Below the pieces are notes generated by a model. It had not been told where the DNA came from, did no database searches, and saw only the letters and a list, made by a program, of their open reading frames with translations. Below, in pieces: positions 16,138-25,595 of a DNA stretch of 29,275 nucleotides. A program made the translations under genes and the position numbers. The stretch is from NCBI GenBank assembly GCA_964610205.1, contig CAZSVI010000036.1, positions 1 to 29,275 on the forward strand. The letters are read 5' to 3'. The DNA comes from CAZSVI01 sp964610205 (GTDB taxonomy: Bacteria; Bacillota; Clostridia; DSM-8532). Within the stretch, counting starts at the first letter, position 1. Every line of letters starts with the position of its first letter.

Positions 16138-17253
16138 ATGAACGCTGAACTAAGAGAGTGGATTTGGTTTGCAAATCTGCAGCATATCATAACAAGAAAG
16201 AAAATTGAACTGCTTCGGATTTTTGACAATCCCCGGCAGATATACAATGCAGATTCCGTGGCTCTTGCCCGGACAGGCATTTTAAGCAGGGAGAATATTG
16301 AATCGATTCTCTCTCAGGAATCCAGAATTGATGTTGACAGGACGATGGAAAAGCTTGAGATAAATCATATTGACGTGGTTACACTTACAGACAGCAGATA
16401 TCCCCACCTGCTGAAAAATATCTGTGATCCGCCTGTATGTCTGTATGTAAGGGGAAAACTGATTAATGACGAACCCACAGTCGGAGTTGTCGGATCAAGG
16501 ATGGCTTCGGGTTATGGTGCTTCCATTGCAAAAAAGATATCAGCAGAGCTTTCCGGATATAACATATGCGTTATAAGCGGTATGGCCAGGGGGATTGACA
16601 CAGCGGCGCACCAGGGAGCTTTGTGGGCAGGTGGCAGAACCATTGCCGTATTCGGTTGCGGCCTGGATATTGTTTATCCTCCGGAAAACAGGAAGCTTAT
16701 GGAACGTATTATTGAAAAAGGAGCCGTGATTTCAGAGTATCCTCCGGGAGTACAACCGGCACCCCATCATTTTCCGATACGGAACAGAATTGTCAGCGGT
16801 ATGTCCATAGGTATACTGGTAGTCGAAGCGGGAGAGAAAAGCGGCTCATTAATTACGGCGCAGCTGGCTCTTGAGCAAGGCAGGGATGTATATGCCCTCC
16901 CTGGAAATGTAATCAGCATCAACAGTAAGGGAACCAACAAATTGATACAGGATGGCGCAAAGCTTGTAACATCGGTACAGGATATTGTTGAGGAAATACT
17001 CTGGTATCGTAATTTCGAGATAAAACCGGTGCTGGATCTTAACGACTACAGAAATAAAAAGAAAATACTCGAAGAACTGGACAGGGATGAGCATAACGTT
17101 CTGGAAATGTTGTCGCTGGAGTCTCTTCAGATTGACGAAATACAGAATAAACTTGCCTGTGAGATGACTCTGCTGCATCGCGTGCTGTTAAGCCTTGAAA
17201 TGAAAGGTCTAGTTAAAAGAGAAACGGGAGGCAAATACAGCATAGAGGTATAG
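16138..17253 (+). CDS. dprA: DNA-processing protein DprA (Smf)
   Basis: 371 aa. An N-terminal helix-hairpin-helix-like region (about 1-70) precedes the Rossmann-type DprA core with GSRMASGYG (119-127), SGMARGID (147-154), GCGLDIVYPPEN, FPIRNRIVSG, and EKSGSLITA...GRDVYALPG. A C-terminal winged-helix-like domain follows (about 300-371). DprA binds single-stranded DNA and loads RecA during transformation; outside competent species it is kept for recombination. The ribosome binding site TAGGAG overlaps the yifB stop. The last gene of the pair is followed by no clear terminator in the 148-bp gap to the next gene. Confidence 0.95.
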   Translation: MNAELREWIWFANLQHIITRKKIELLRIFDNPRQIYNADSVALARTGILSRENIESILSQESRIDVDRTMEKLEINHIDVVTLTDSRYPHLLKNICDPPVCLYVRGKLINDEPTVGVVGSRMASGYGASIAKKISAELSGYNICVISGMARGIDTAAHQGALWAGGRTIAVFGCGLDIVYPPENRKLMERIIEKGAVISEYPPGVQPAPHHFPIRNRIVSGMSIGILVVEAGEKSGSLITAQLALEQGRDVYALPGNVISINSKGTNKLIQDGAKLVTSVQDIVEEILWYRNFEIKPVLDLNDYRNKKKILEELDRDEHNVLEMLSLESLQIDEIQNKLACEMTLLHRVLLSLEMKGLVKRETGGKYSIEV

Positions 17254-17350
17254 ATAAAATCAAGTGAGATTTTCACATCAGGTAATATTTTATTTATGGA
17301 AACACGAAACTTTCTGTACGCTTTTATCGTCTATATGATTTGGGTAAGCT

Positions 17351-17380
17351 TTGTGTTTGGAATTATACCCGGAATAATAT
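17351..17380 (+). promoter_or_regulatory. Candidate promoter of the MoxR/VWA/ABC operon
   Basis: TTGTGT (17351-17356) and TAATAT (17375-17380) with an 18-bp spacer lie just ahead of the AGAGGTGG ribosome binding site at 17389-17395. The match is moderate. Read-through from dprA could also feed the operon. Confidence 0.35.
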
Positions 17381-17401
17381 TTTTTATAAGAGGTGGTTTA
17401 T

Positions 17402-20110
17402 TTGCGGAAAATGAAAGTCAGGCTCCCGGTGTTGTTAATAGTAATATCCCTTCTGATTACTTTCTTTGTTTCAATAGATGCTTTTGCCGAACCCGGGAAT
17501 GAAGAGATTCAGATAGATGTTAAGGGTGGTTTCAACGGAATTTCCAAGCTTGGAGCCTGGGCGCCCATTCATGTAACCGTAAGCTCGGTAAACAGGGATA
17601 TATCCGGGGAAATCCAGGTTGAGGCTAACCTGGATCAGGCAAGAAGGATCATACTTGCGAAGCCTGTTGAGTTAACGGTTGGCGGAGAACAGGACATATT
17701 TTTTGAAATTCCGGTTATCTCCGCGAAGAAGGAAATAAATATACGGCTTGTGGAAAAGAAAAAAACAATCGCCGAAAAAACCTATAAATTCAACCGTCTT
17801 TTACCGCCTGAAACCATGCTTATCGGAGTTTTATCCGAAGATGCAGAAGCCTTTACCTGGATGAACGGCAATACAATCCCTGTTATGCAGGGTTATTATG
17901 AGGATGAGAAGATGAAACTTATGATAGCATCCGGACAAATATCGGCGGCAACAAGTATAGCCGTTCCTTATTCGGACAAATCGGATTACCAGAAAAGGGA
18001 AGCCGTTGTTGTTCCGCTCGGCAGGGATAGCTTTCCGGAGAGAACCGATGTTATGGACGGGTTTGATTTTTTAGTAATAAGCAAATACGATACGGCTCTT
18101 TTGAATGATTCACAGGTTGATACACTGGAGAGATGGGTGGATACAGGCGGAGTTTTGATTCTTGGAACAGGGCTTAACTGGCAGAAGGTATACCACGGAC
18201 TGCCTGACAGTCTGAAACCGTTCTCGATAAAGGGAATAAAAGATTATGACGGGACCAAAGCCTTTAGGGATTTTACCGGAAGAGAGACACCCGATATGAC
18301 ACTGAAGCTTACATACGGCAGTTTGGGTTTTGAATATCTGTCTCTTTCAAATCAGTCTGTTGCCGAATTCAAGCCCGGAAATCCTGCCAGATATATTGAA
18401 AATGATATCATTGCCGGAGATGCCGAAAACCCCCTGGTAATAAAGTATAGAAAAGAAATGGGACACATTCTTGTTTTTACATTCGATCCTGTATCCGAAC
18501 CTTTTGTTTCCTGGCAGGCGAAGGTTACCTTCGCAGACTATGCGCTAAGGTATATAACAGGCAGTATTCAACGCTTTTATGAATACGGAAACGGGGTATA
18601 TCAAAAACAGTATTACAGCCAGAACAACTTTCAATATCTTGCCAATGAAGTTCCTGATGATAAAAAGCCTCCTTTTTTCTGGATGTTTGTTGGACTGGCG
18701 ATTTATATTATTCTGGCCGGGCCGGTTCTTTACCTGCTATTGAAAAAGTTTGACCGCAGGGACTGGGCATGGGTATTGATTCCACTGCTGTCTGTTGTTT
18801 TTTTGACCGGAATGTACCTGTTCGGTTTTAAAAGCCGATACCATACCGCGGTAATGAATACTGTATCATTGATTCAGGTTTCCCCTGACAGTAATGAAGC
18901 CGCGGTGTCTTCGGCAATCGGTGTTTTTAATGACAAACGGGGGACATTGAAGCTGGAATATACCGAAAATAACGGCCTGCAAACTCCCATGCTTCAGAAC
19001 AATGACATGTATTACAAGTATAGCCAGAATGAGGCTGAAGGTAAGGTTGTCGCAAAACTGACTTTGGGTGACAGAGCCAAATTTGAACAATATGACGTTA
19101 TGCTCTGGACACCGACCATATTGAACGCACAAAGGACGATTCCCTTTGATGGGACTATTCTTAAGGGTATTTACCTGAAAGATGGAAAACTGCAGGGCAG
19201 TATAACGAATCCAACCCCTTATCATTTGCTGGACACGGTTATCGTTTTCGGAAACAATATTGTTCCCATTGGCGACGTGCTTTCAGGGGATACAAAGGAA
19301 CTGAATATACCGCTTGACAGTACCGGCAATAAAATCTATAAAAGGCCGGATGAATATCTGGACGGGGAATTTGGCCGCAGCTATTATAACAATGTCAGGG
19401 ATTATCCCTCCAATTTTTATGAGATGCAGAGAAAGCGCCGGATATTTGAAAACTACATTCATCAGCTGCAGAATACACAGCAGGGGAAGGCCCGTTTCGC
19501 GCTGCTGGCAAGGAATGAACAGGAGATGGATTACGGGATGGTAATAAACGACAAGGAACCGCAGAAATATAATCATAGCCTGATTGTTATGCAGAGCGAT
19601 TTTGTATTTCAACCCGGACAGGAAGTGGAAATTCCCGGCGGAATTATCTGGCCCGGCTATTTTCAAGACAAAGAGGTAGGATGGCAGGAGGGTATGAACG
19701 GCATACGTATACGGAATCTGGGTGATTTGGAATTCCAGTTTGTTCTGCCGGATAATCTGGACGTAAATGAAATGCAGTTGTTTATTGAGAGCTATATACC
19801 GTTATATACAAAATATAATATGATGGATAACCAAAATAACGGAATGCAGACACAGATACTGACCAATCGATATGAATATTATCTGTATAACGCGAAAACT
19901 CATGAATGGGATACAATTGATGCCAATACAACTATTTCAGAGGATGCTCCCCGGTACATCGGCGTGGGACGGGAGGTCCGCATGAAAGTCAGTGTGGTTG
20001 AACTGGGACAGGCAAACAGGGAGGAAGAAAACCAGAGAGGAATTTACATTGACTATCAGATGGAGCTTCTGAGCATGCCTGAAATCCGTGTTAAGGGGGT
20101 GGCAAGATAG
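17402..20110 (+). CDS. Large secreted/membrane protein of unknown function, first gene of the MoxR-VWA-ABC operon
   Basis: 902 aa from a TTG start at 17402, chosen because AGAGGTGG lies at 17389-17395 and the GTG at 17393 sits inside it. A signal peptide (about 1-29, ending AFA/EP) is followed by a beta-rich extracellular region. A segment resembling the amidotransferase fold used in BatA-like proteins comes next (GFDFLVISKYD then WVDTGGVLILGTG, about 220-255). Two close membrane helices (about 425-447 and 454-475) and a second long domain (about 480-902) rich in Asn, Gln and Tyr follow. No catalytic motif is recognised. The stop overlaps the start of the ABC ATPase by one base, so it is cotranscribed and probably works with the transporter. 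It could be an accessory subunit comparable to GldG-like proteins; that is a guess from layout. Confidence 0.8.
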   Translation: MRKMKVRLPVLLIVISLLITFFVSIDAFAEPGNEEIQIDVKGGFNGISKLGAWAPIHVTVSSVNRDISGEIQVEANLDQARRIILAKPVELTVGGEQDIFFEIPVISAKKEINIRLVEKKKTIAEKTYKFNRLLPPETMLIGVLSEDAEAFTWMNGNTIPVMQGYYEDEKMKLMIASGQISAATSIAVPYSDKSDYQKREAVVVPLGRDSFPERTDVMDGFDFLVISKYDTALLNDSQVDTLERWVDTGGVLILGTGLNWQKVYHGLPDSLKPFSIKGIKDYDGTKAFRDFTGRETPDMTLKLTYGSLGFEYLSLSNQSVAEFKPGNPARYIENDIIAGDAENPLVIKYRKEMGHILVFTFDPVSEPFVSWQAKVTFADYALRYITGSIQRFYEYGNGVYQKQYYSQNNFQYLANEVPDDKKPPFFWMFVGLAIYIILAGPVLYLLLKKFDRRDWAWVLIPLLSVVFLTGMYLFGFKSRYHTAVMNTVSLIQVSPDSNEAAVSSAIGVFNDKRGTLKLEYTENNGLQTPMLQNNDMYYKYSQNEAEGKVVAKLTLGDRAKFEQYDVMLWTPTILNAQRTIPFDGTILKGIYLKDGKLQGSITNPTPYHLLDTVIVFGNNIVPIGDVLSGDTKELNIPLDSTGNKIYKRPDEYLDGEFGRSYYNNVRDYPSNFYEMQRKRRIFENYIHQLQNTQQGKARFALLARNEQEMDYGMVINDKEPQKYNHSLIVMQSDFVFQPGQEVEIPGGIIWPGYFQDKEVGWQEGMNGIRIRNLGDLEFQFVLPDNLDVNEMQLFIESYIPLYTKYNMMDNQNNGMQTQILTNRYEYYLYNAKTHEWDTIDANTTISEDAPRYIGVGREVRMKVSVVELGQANREEENQRGIYIDYQMELLSMPEIRVKGVAR

Positions 20111-21045
20111 TGGTTTGCGTAGAAAATCTTACAAAGAGGTACAAAGGGACTTTGGCTGTCGATAAGCTGAATATGGAGATTCCGGAAGGGGAAATTTACG
20201 GGTTCGTAGGAGCTAACGGCGCCGGGAAAACCACAACCATGCGTATTATCGCAGGGCTTCTTGCCCCAACGTCAGGAAAGGTTTATGTTGATGGAATGGA
20301 TGTTTCGAAAGAACCTTTGGAGGTAAAGAAACATCTTGGATATATGCCGGATTTCTTTGGTGTTTATGATGATTTGAAGGTAACCGAATACATGCACTTT
20401 TATGCCGGATTGCAGGGGATTCCGCATGGTAAATGCAAAAGCCTAATAGATTCATTATTGGAGCTGGTCCGCCTGGCAAATAAAAAGGACGCGTATGTGG
20501 ACACTCTGTCCAGAGGAATGAAGCAGAGGCTTTGCCTTGCCAGAAGCCTCATACATGACCCGAAATTTTTGATCCTGGATGAACCTGCATCAGGTCTTGA
20601 TCCGAGGGCCCGGGTTGAAATGAAGGAAATACTGAGGGAGCTTAAATCTTTGGGCAAAACCGTACTTATCAGTTCACATATACTTCCTGAATTATCCGAG
20701 CTATGCACATCAATCGGAATTATTGATGCCGGCAAGCTGGTAGCAAGCGGATCGGTTCATGAAGTCGTAAAAAAACTTGCCCATTCGGGAAAGCTGAGAA
20801 TAAAAGTGATTGAAAAAGAAGAGGACGCCGTAAAAATTCTTATGGAGATGCCGGGTATCGGTTCCATCAGTTCCGTTTCAGGTGTTATCGAGGTGGATGC
20901 CGGCGGCGGGGAAGAGGAGTATGCAAAGATTCTGAAAACTCTGGTTAGTGAGGGAATATCGATCATATCCTTTCAGCCCGTTGAAGGATCCCTGGAGTCG
21001 GTCTTCATGCACCTTACCGAAAGGGGGAACGGAAATGAAAATTAA
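20110..21045 (+). CDS. ABC-2 type transporter ATP-binding protein
   Basis: 311 aa. Walker A GANGAGKTT (34-42), ABC signature LSRGMKQRL (133-141), Walker B FLILDEPASGLDP (153-165) and the switch His (SSHILPEL) are all present; a C-terminal extension of about 90 residues is typical of the CcmA/YhaQ class that powers ABC-2 exporters. The GTG start at 20110 overlaps the previous stop, with AAGGGGGTGG seven bases upstream. Its 3' end overlaps the permease start by 11 bp, so the two are translationally coupled. The substrate is unknown; neighbours suggest a role at the cell envelope. Confidence 0.95.
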   Translation: MVCVENLTKRYKGTLAVDKLNMEIPEGEIYGFVGANGAGKTTTMRIIAGLLAPTSGKVYVDGMDVSKEPLEVKKHLGYMPDFFGVYDDLKVTEYMHFYAGLQGIPHGKCKSLIDSLLELVRLANKKDAYVDTLSRGMKQRLCLARSLIHDPKFLILDEPASGLDPRARVEMKEILRELKSLGKTVLISSHILPELSELCTSIGIIDAGKLVASGSVHEVVKKLAHSGKLRIKVIEKEEDAVKILMEMPGIGSISSVSGVIEVDAGGGEEEYAKILKTLVSEGISIISFQPVEGSLESVFMHLTERGNGNEN

Positions 21046-21940
21046 TCCTGTTATTGAAAAAGATTTAAAAACAAAACTCCGCGGATGGCGTTCTACCATA
21101 TTAATATGCTGCTATGTGCTTCTTCTTATAGGTATACTTGTACTATATTTTGCCGGAAATAATATGCTGAATCCATATGGAGTCCGGTCATTCAATCCGA
21201 GAATGGCTGTTGACGCTTATAACCTGTTAATTACATTCCAGTTTGCCCTTCTGTTTCTTGCGGTTCCTGCCATTACGGCAACTTCAATAAGCAGTGAACG
21301 GGAAAGGCAGACACTGGATTTGATGCTGGTAACAAGGACGCCGGTTGTTAAAATAGTGCTGGGTAAGATTATGGTATCCCTGGCTCATACCATGCTGCTT
21401 TTAATAGCGTCCATGCCCGTTATAGGAGTGGTATTCTTTTTCGGAGGAATTGGTTTTCTGGACATCGCGAAGCTTCTGGTGTTTTATATATTCACGGCTT
21501 TCTTTGTCGCAAGCTGCGGCGTGTTTTTCTCTACTGTTTTTAAAAGAAATATCGTTTCAATTATTATGACGTATATTTTTTTAGGGCTTGTCACTTTTGG
21601 TCCGTTCATTGGTTTTTTGATTTATACGTTAATGCAGCAGCGCATGCCGGGAGGGTTTAGTCCTGTGTACAGCCAATTTGCTACAATGCTGTTTCCGTCT
21701 TCAGTATTTGGTTTTACAACCTTTTACTTTGGCGGCTCCAATATGGCCTATGGGTATTATGGAGGGATTAATATATTCTCCAGTGCGGCACAGGAAATTG
21801 AAAGGCAGCTTGCGCTGGCAACCGGCTTCTGGAAGTATATGCAACCTTGGCTATTAAATGGTGTTTTTAATATTCTGGCTTCAATATTGTTGATTTTTCT
21901 CAGTACCCTGGTATTGAACCCGGTTCACAGAAAGAGGTAA
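21035..21940 (+). CDS. ABC-2 type transporter permease
   Basis: 301 aa from ATG 21035, the start placed after GGGGGAACGGAA and inside the end of the ATPase gene; upstream in-frame codons would be needless. Six hydrophobic segments are visible, with the ABC-2 hallmark SSERERQTLDLMLVTRTPVVK after the second helix. This coupling-helix motif is shared with GldF/NosY/YhaP-like permeases. It forms an exporter with the preceding ATPase. In gliding bacteria GldF/GldA/GldG are an analogous ABC-2 set with an auxiliary extracellular protein, but orthology is not implied. Confidence 0.93.
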   Translation: MKINPVIEKDLKTKLRGWRSTILICCYVLLLIGILVLYFAGNNMLNPYGVRSFNPRMAVDAYNLLITFQFALLFLAVPAITATSISSERERQTLDLMLVTRTPVVKIVLGKIMVSLAHTMLLLIASMPVIGVVFFFGGIGFLDIAKLLVFYIFTAFFVASCGVFFSTVFKRNIVSIIMTYIFLGLVTFGPFIGFLIYTLMQQRMPGGFSPVYSQFATMLFPSSVFGFTTFYFGGSNMAYGYYGGINIFSSAAQEIERQLALATGFWKYMQPWLLNGVFNILASILLIFLSTLVLNPVHRKR

Positions 21941-21948
21941 GCTTTATT

Positions 21949-23568
21949 ATGATTCGCAAGATGATTGATGTGTCATTAAGACCGCTAAAACGGAAGATAC
22001 ATTTTTTTAAGGGAATGAATATTTTTCTGGCCGCATTAACGGCAGCCGGAGCGGTTTGCCTTGTGCTTGCCTTCCTGTCCCTGTACTTTGTCATACCCTT
22101 TGTTCAGACCAAGCTGTTGTATATACTGGCGGGAAGTATTGTGCTGTCAATCATTGTGTCTTTTTTCCTGTTTCCGTCAAGGAAGCAGGTGATGATTGCG
22201 GCCGATAGCCTGGGACTTAAGGAACGGGTTATTACAGCATGGTATCTAAGGGAGGATGCCTCTCCTGTGGCCGAATTGCAGCGGCAGGATACAAAAAATC
22301 TGTTGATGAACAATCATCTGCACAGGGCATATAAGATCAATATACCAAAACGTTTATATATACCCGCTGTTTTGCTTGTTGCGGCAGCGTTTTCAATTTC
22401 CTTTGTCCCGGGAAAAGTATACCGGCAGACACAGAGCAGGGAAGCATTAATCAACGAAATGAAGGCACAGGAGAACGTTCTGGAAGAAAAGGTGAAGGAA
22501 GAGGCTAAAAAGCATCCTGAGATGAGTGAAGAACAGTTAAAAAAATTACAGGAAGCGCTGGAAAAGCTAAAAGAAGAGTTCAAAAAAGCCCGAACCGAAG
22601 AAGATGCTCTTAAGGCACTGGCAAGATTGGAAAATCACCTCGAAAAATTACAGTCACAGGATCCATTGCAGGATTTAAAGGAGTTGGAGAATGTCCTGGC
22701 CGGTACACAATTAACCGAAGAACTGGCGGATGCCCTGAAAAACGAGGATGAAAAATTGCTGGAAGAAGCGCTGGATAAATTAAAGGAAGAAATGAAAGCG
22801 GCCGAAAATCAGAAGGAACTGGCTGAGCTTTTGGAAAAAGCCGCACAAAATATGGCGACGGATTCAATGCTGGCCCAGGAACTTCAGGATATGGCAGCCG
22901 CTGCCGCTTCAGGCCGCGCAAGCGCGTCCGAAATAACACAAAGCATTTCCGGGATGCTTGAACAGGCCGGAGAAAACGCTCAGGGCAAGGAAGGGATCAA
23001 ACAGGCTGCCGGAGAGATAGGGGAAGCCTCAGGGAAAGCAAGAAGGGCCATTGCCGCGTTAGATAGAAGTGTAGCCCAGGGTGATTCAGTGCAAAGCGGT
23101 TCCCAGTCAGGAGAACAGGGAAACCAGACAGGAAGCCAGGGTCAGGGAAATCAGGGCAGCCAGCCGGGTGACGGCAATCAGGGTTCGCAAGGTCAGGGCC
23201 AAAGTCAGAGAGGCGGTGCGGGAGCCGGAGAAGGTTCAACAGGTGAAGATGCCGGATATAATGAAGGGGATGAACCCGGAAAGGGCCGTGCGCCGGGGAG
23301 CCGTAAAGAAAATGAGTATCAGCGTATATATGTGCCTGAGAGACTGGGCGGGGAAGGAAATGAAACAGCTCTTTCGGGGCAGAAACTCGAGTCGGGCAGC
23401 AGCACCTTCAGCGAGGCGGACGGAGCTCCGGTACAAAAGGGAGCCATGCTGCCGTGGCAGGAGGTTATAAGCGGATACAGGGAAGAAGCTGTTCAGGCTA
23501 TGGAGCAGCAGGAGATTCCGCCTGGAATGAGGACCCTTGTGAGGGACTATTTCAGTTCATTGGAATGA
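21949..23568 (+). CDS. DUF4175-like membrane protein with coiled coil and Gln/Gly-rich linker
   Basis: 539 aa. Three membrane helices (about 24-50, 54-75, 135-153). Between the second and third lies DSLGLKERVITAWYLREDAS (86-105), the pattern seen in DUF4175 proteins. A long charged coiled coil (about 165-300) follows, then an Ala/Gly-rich region and a low-complexity stretch of Gly, Gln, Ser and Asn (about 380-430), ending with a conserved-looking tail (YREEAVQAMEQQEIPPGMRT). The start ATG is eight bases after the permease stop. In this type of locus the protein commonly stands before MoxR. It could be a scaffold that links the membrane to the MoxR-VWA partners; that role is inferred. Confidence 0.8.
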   Translation: MIRKMIDVSLRPLKRKIHFFKGMNIFLAALTAAGAVCLVLAFLSLYFVIPFVQTKLLYILAGSIVLSIIVSFFLFPSRKQVMIAADSLGLKERVITAWYLREDASPVAELQRQDTKNLLMNNHLHRAYKINIPKRLYIPAVLLVAAAFSISFVPGKVYRQTQSREALINEMKAQENVLEEKVKEEAKKHPEMSEEQLKKLQEALEKLKEEFKKARTEEDALKALARLENHLEKLQSQDPLQDLKELENVLAGTQLTEELADALKNEDEKLLEEALDKLKEEMKAAENQKELAELLEKAAQNMATDSMLAQELQDMAAAAASGRASASEITQSISGMLEQAGENAQGKEGIKQAAGEIGEASGKARRAIAALDRSVAQGDSVQSGSQSGEQGNQTGSQGQGNQGSQPGDGNQGSQGQGQSQRGGAGAGEGSTGEDAGYNEGDEPGKGRAPGSRKENEYQRIYVPERLGGEGNETALSGQKLESGSSTFSEADGAPVQKGAMLPWQEVISGYREEAVQAMEQQEIPPGMRTLVRDYFSSLE

Positions 23569-23637
23569 ATATAGATTTTCAATATTTGAGGTTCAGACCA
23601 AACATCAAATATCAGATTTTTTATGGAGGATATTATA

Positions 23638-24627
23638 GTGAGTGCAGAACAGGTGGAATTTCAAAAAGTTTTGGATACCGTAAAGAGAATTGAGGATGAG
23701 GTATCAAGGCATATGATAGGGCAGAAGGAAGTTATCCGGCAGGTGGTTATGTGTATGCTGTCCGGAGGGAATATTCTGCTGGAAGGAATGCCGGGCCTGG
23801 GGAAAACAAGGCTTGTGAATACCCTTGGGGAAGTAATGGGCCTTAGCTTCTCCCGTATTCAGTTTACTCCCGACCTGATGCCGGCGGATGTTACCGGGAC
23901 TAACCTGGTAAGCAGGAAAGAAGGCGAGGAAGGTATGTTCCATTTTCAGCCGGGTCCTATTTTCAGCAATATTGTACTGGCGGACGAGATTAACCGGGCC
24001 ACGCCTAAAACCCAAAGCGCGATGCTTCAGGCAATGCAGGAACGTACCGTGACCATATCCAATACGACACACACTCTTCCGCGGCCGTTTTTTGTTCTGG
24101 CGACGCAGAACCCGATAGAGATGGAGGGCACATATCCTTTACCCGAAGCCCAGATGGACAGGTTTCTGTTTAAACTGGACGTTCCGTTTCCTGATTTTGG
24201 TGAGTTAAAAGGAATTATCCAGCTTACCACAACAAATATCGAGGAAAAGACAGAAGCCGTAACCGGAGCGGATGAAATCCTCCGCATTCAGAGTGTTTCA
24301 AAAGAGATACCCATTGCGGAGCCTGTTCTGGATTATGCCCTCCGGATTGTCATGGCTACCCATCCCGATCGGGATCAAACGCCGGAAATAACAAAAAAAT
24401 ATGTCCGTTACGGTTCCAGTCCCCGCGGCGCCCAGGCGATTATCGGAACATCAAGAATACGGGCATTGCTTTGCGGAAGATACAATGTTTCCTTTGAAGA
24501 CATACAAAAGGTTTTATATCCGGCGCTAAGGCACAGGATATTTTTAAACTTTGACGCGGTTTCAGATGAAATCACACCCGATAAAGTTATTGACAGACTG
24601 ATAGAGGAAGTGAAAACCTACCAATGA
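23638..24627 (+). CDS. MoxR-family AAA+ ATPase
   Basis: 329 aa from GTG 23638. GGAGGA (23625-23630) is seven bases upstream and covers the ATG at 23623, so the GTG is the real start. Walker A GMPGLGKT (50-57), Walker B VLADEINRA (114-122), sensor 1 LATQNPIE and the following EGTYPLPEAQMDRF, which is diagnostic of MoxR (AAA_3), are all present; the C-terminal lid helix carries SPRGAQAIIG. MoxR ATPases act as chaperones that load metals or assemble complexes together with VWA-domain partners. Here the next genes are a DUF58 protein and two VWA proteins, the standard partners. The stop overlaps the DUF58 start (ATGA). Confidence 0.96.
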   Translation: MSAEQVEFQKVLDTVKRIEDEVSRHMIGQKEVIRQVVMCMLSGGNILLEGMPGLGKTRLVNTLGEVMGLSFSRIQFTPDLMPADVTGTNLVSRKEGEEGMFHFQPGPIFSNIVLADEINRATPKTQSAMLQAMQERTVTISNTTHTLPRPFFVLATQNPIEMEGTYPLPEAQMDRFLFKLDVPFPDFGELKGIIQLTTTNIEEKTEAVTGADEILRIQSVSKEIPIAEPVLDYALRIVMATHPDRDQTPEITKKYVRYGSSPRGAQAIIGTSRIRALLCGRYNVSFEDIQKVLYPALRHRIFLNFDAVSDEITPDKVIDRLIEEVKTYQ

Positions 24628-25481
24628 AAATATTGGACAACGAAACGCTTAACAAAATACAATCCCTGTCCCTGCAGGTTAATTTGGCGTTGGAAGGTCA
24701 GGCGGCGGGAAACAGAAAGTCCAGAAGCAAAGGAAGCTCGGTTGAGTTTTCCGATTTCAGGGAATATGTTCCGGGGGACGATTTCCGTCGTATAGACTGG
24801 AATGCTTACGGACGTTTTGACAGGCTGTTTGTAAAACTCTTTATGGAAGAACGGGAGGCGCCCGTTCAAATCTTTATTGATACAAGCATATCCATGACTT
24901 ACGGCGACCCGGATAAAAACATTGCCGCAAGGCGTCTTGCCGCGGCGCTTTCATATATCAGCCTGTCCTCATATGACAGGGTTCATATAGTGCCATGGAA
25001 TGAAAAGACGGGCGGTATTTTTGGTCCTTACAGGACACAAGCCGCGTTTATGAATGTTGTTAATATATTGGAAGATATGCCTAACAATGGGAGAAGTAAT
25101 TTTTCGGATGCGCTGCGTAGAATGGAATGGAAAACCGGACGGGGGATTAGTGTTGTAATAACCGATGCGCTTATAGAGAATGGGCTGGATGAGGGCCTCA
25201 AATATTTGAAGTACCGGAGGCAGGAGGTATATCTTTGCCATGTGCTTTCCCCCCAGGAGCTTTCCCCTGAGATATCCGGAGCGCTGGAACTTGTTGACAG
25301 CGAGACGGGCGAGAGAATGGAAGTAACTGTTTCCGGTGCGCTTTTCAGCTCTTATGAGAGAACAATGAATCAATTTTTGGCGGATTTAAAAGAGCAGTGC
25401 AAAAGATGGGGTGTTCACTATTCTTTGATTCCATCGGATATGCCGGTGGACAGAATGGTTAAAAAGATGATTGGTTTTTAA
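24624..25481 (+). CDS. DUF58-domain (VWA-like) protein
   Basis: 285 aa, soluble. The N-terminal half has the DUF58 motif (SSVEFSDFREYVPGDDFRRI followed by DWN), and the region from about 75 is a VWA-like fold whose metal site reads FIDTSISM (DxSxS). These proteins are linked to MoxR ATPases almost universally and are predicted partners that bring the chaperone to its target. The ATG overlaps the MoxR stop by four bases. No membrane segment is visible, unlike many longer DUF58 proteins that have two N-terminal helices; here the domain stands alone. Confidence 0.93.
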   Translation: MKILDNETLNKIQSLSLQVNLALEGQAAGNRKSRSKGSSVEFSDFREYVPGDDFRRIDWNAYGRFDRLFVKLFMEEREAPVQIFIDTSISMTYGDPDKNIAARRLAAALSYISLSSYDRVHIVPWNEKTGGIFGPYRTQAAFMNVVNILEDMPNNGRSNFSDALRRMEWKTGRGISVVITDALIENGLDEGLKYLKYRRQEVYLCHVLSPQELSPEISGALELVDSETGERMEVTVSGALFSSYERTMNQFLADLKEQCKRWGVHYSLIPSDMPVDRMVKKMIGF

Positions 25482-25488
25482 AAAGTAA

Positions 25489-25560
25489 CGGGTGATGGGC
25501 GGCCGCAAATAGCCTGAGTAACAGCCGGCCACAGAATTATGACCTATTGCCGATTACCCG
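25489..25560 (+). other. Nested inverted repeats between DUF58 and BatA-like genes
   Basis: CGGGTGAT (25489-25496) can pair with ATTACCCG (25553-25560), one G-T pair, and inside it GGCCG (25501-25505) with CGGCC (25526-25530). This is the largest gap in the operon (about 110 bp) and has no T-run, so an mRNA processing or stability structure is more likely than termination. Confidence 0.35.
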
Positions 25561-25595
25561 GATGACAGCCCTTAATAGGAGTGATTATAGATTTG

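Noticed and set aside
17296..17502. 68-codon frame with a hydrophobic N-terminus (MIWVSFVFGIIPGIIFFIRG) ahead of the 902-aa protein
   Set aside because: The ribosome binding site is weak, the second half overlaps the signal peptide of the next gene in another frame, and the hydrophobic stretch comes from AT-rich promoter DNA. A tiny leader peptide cannot be excluded.
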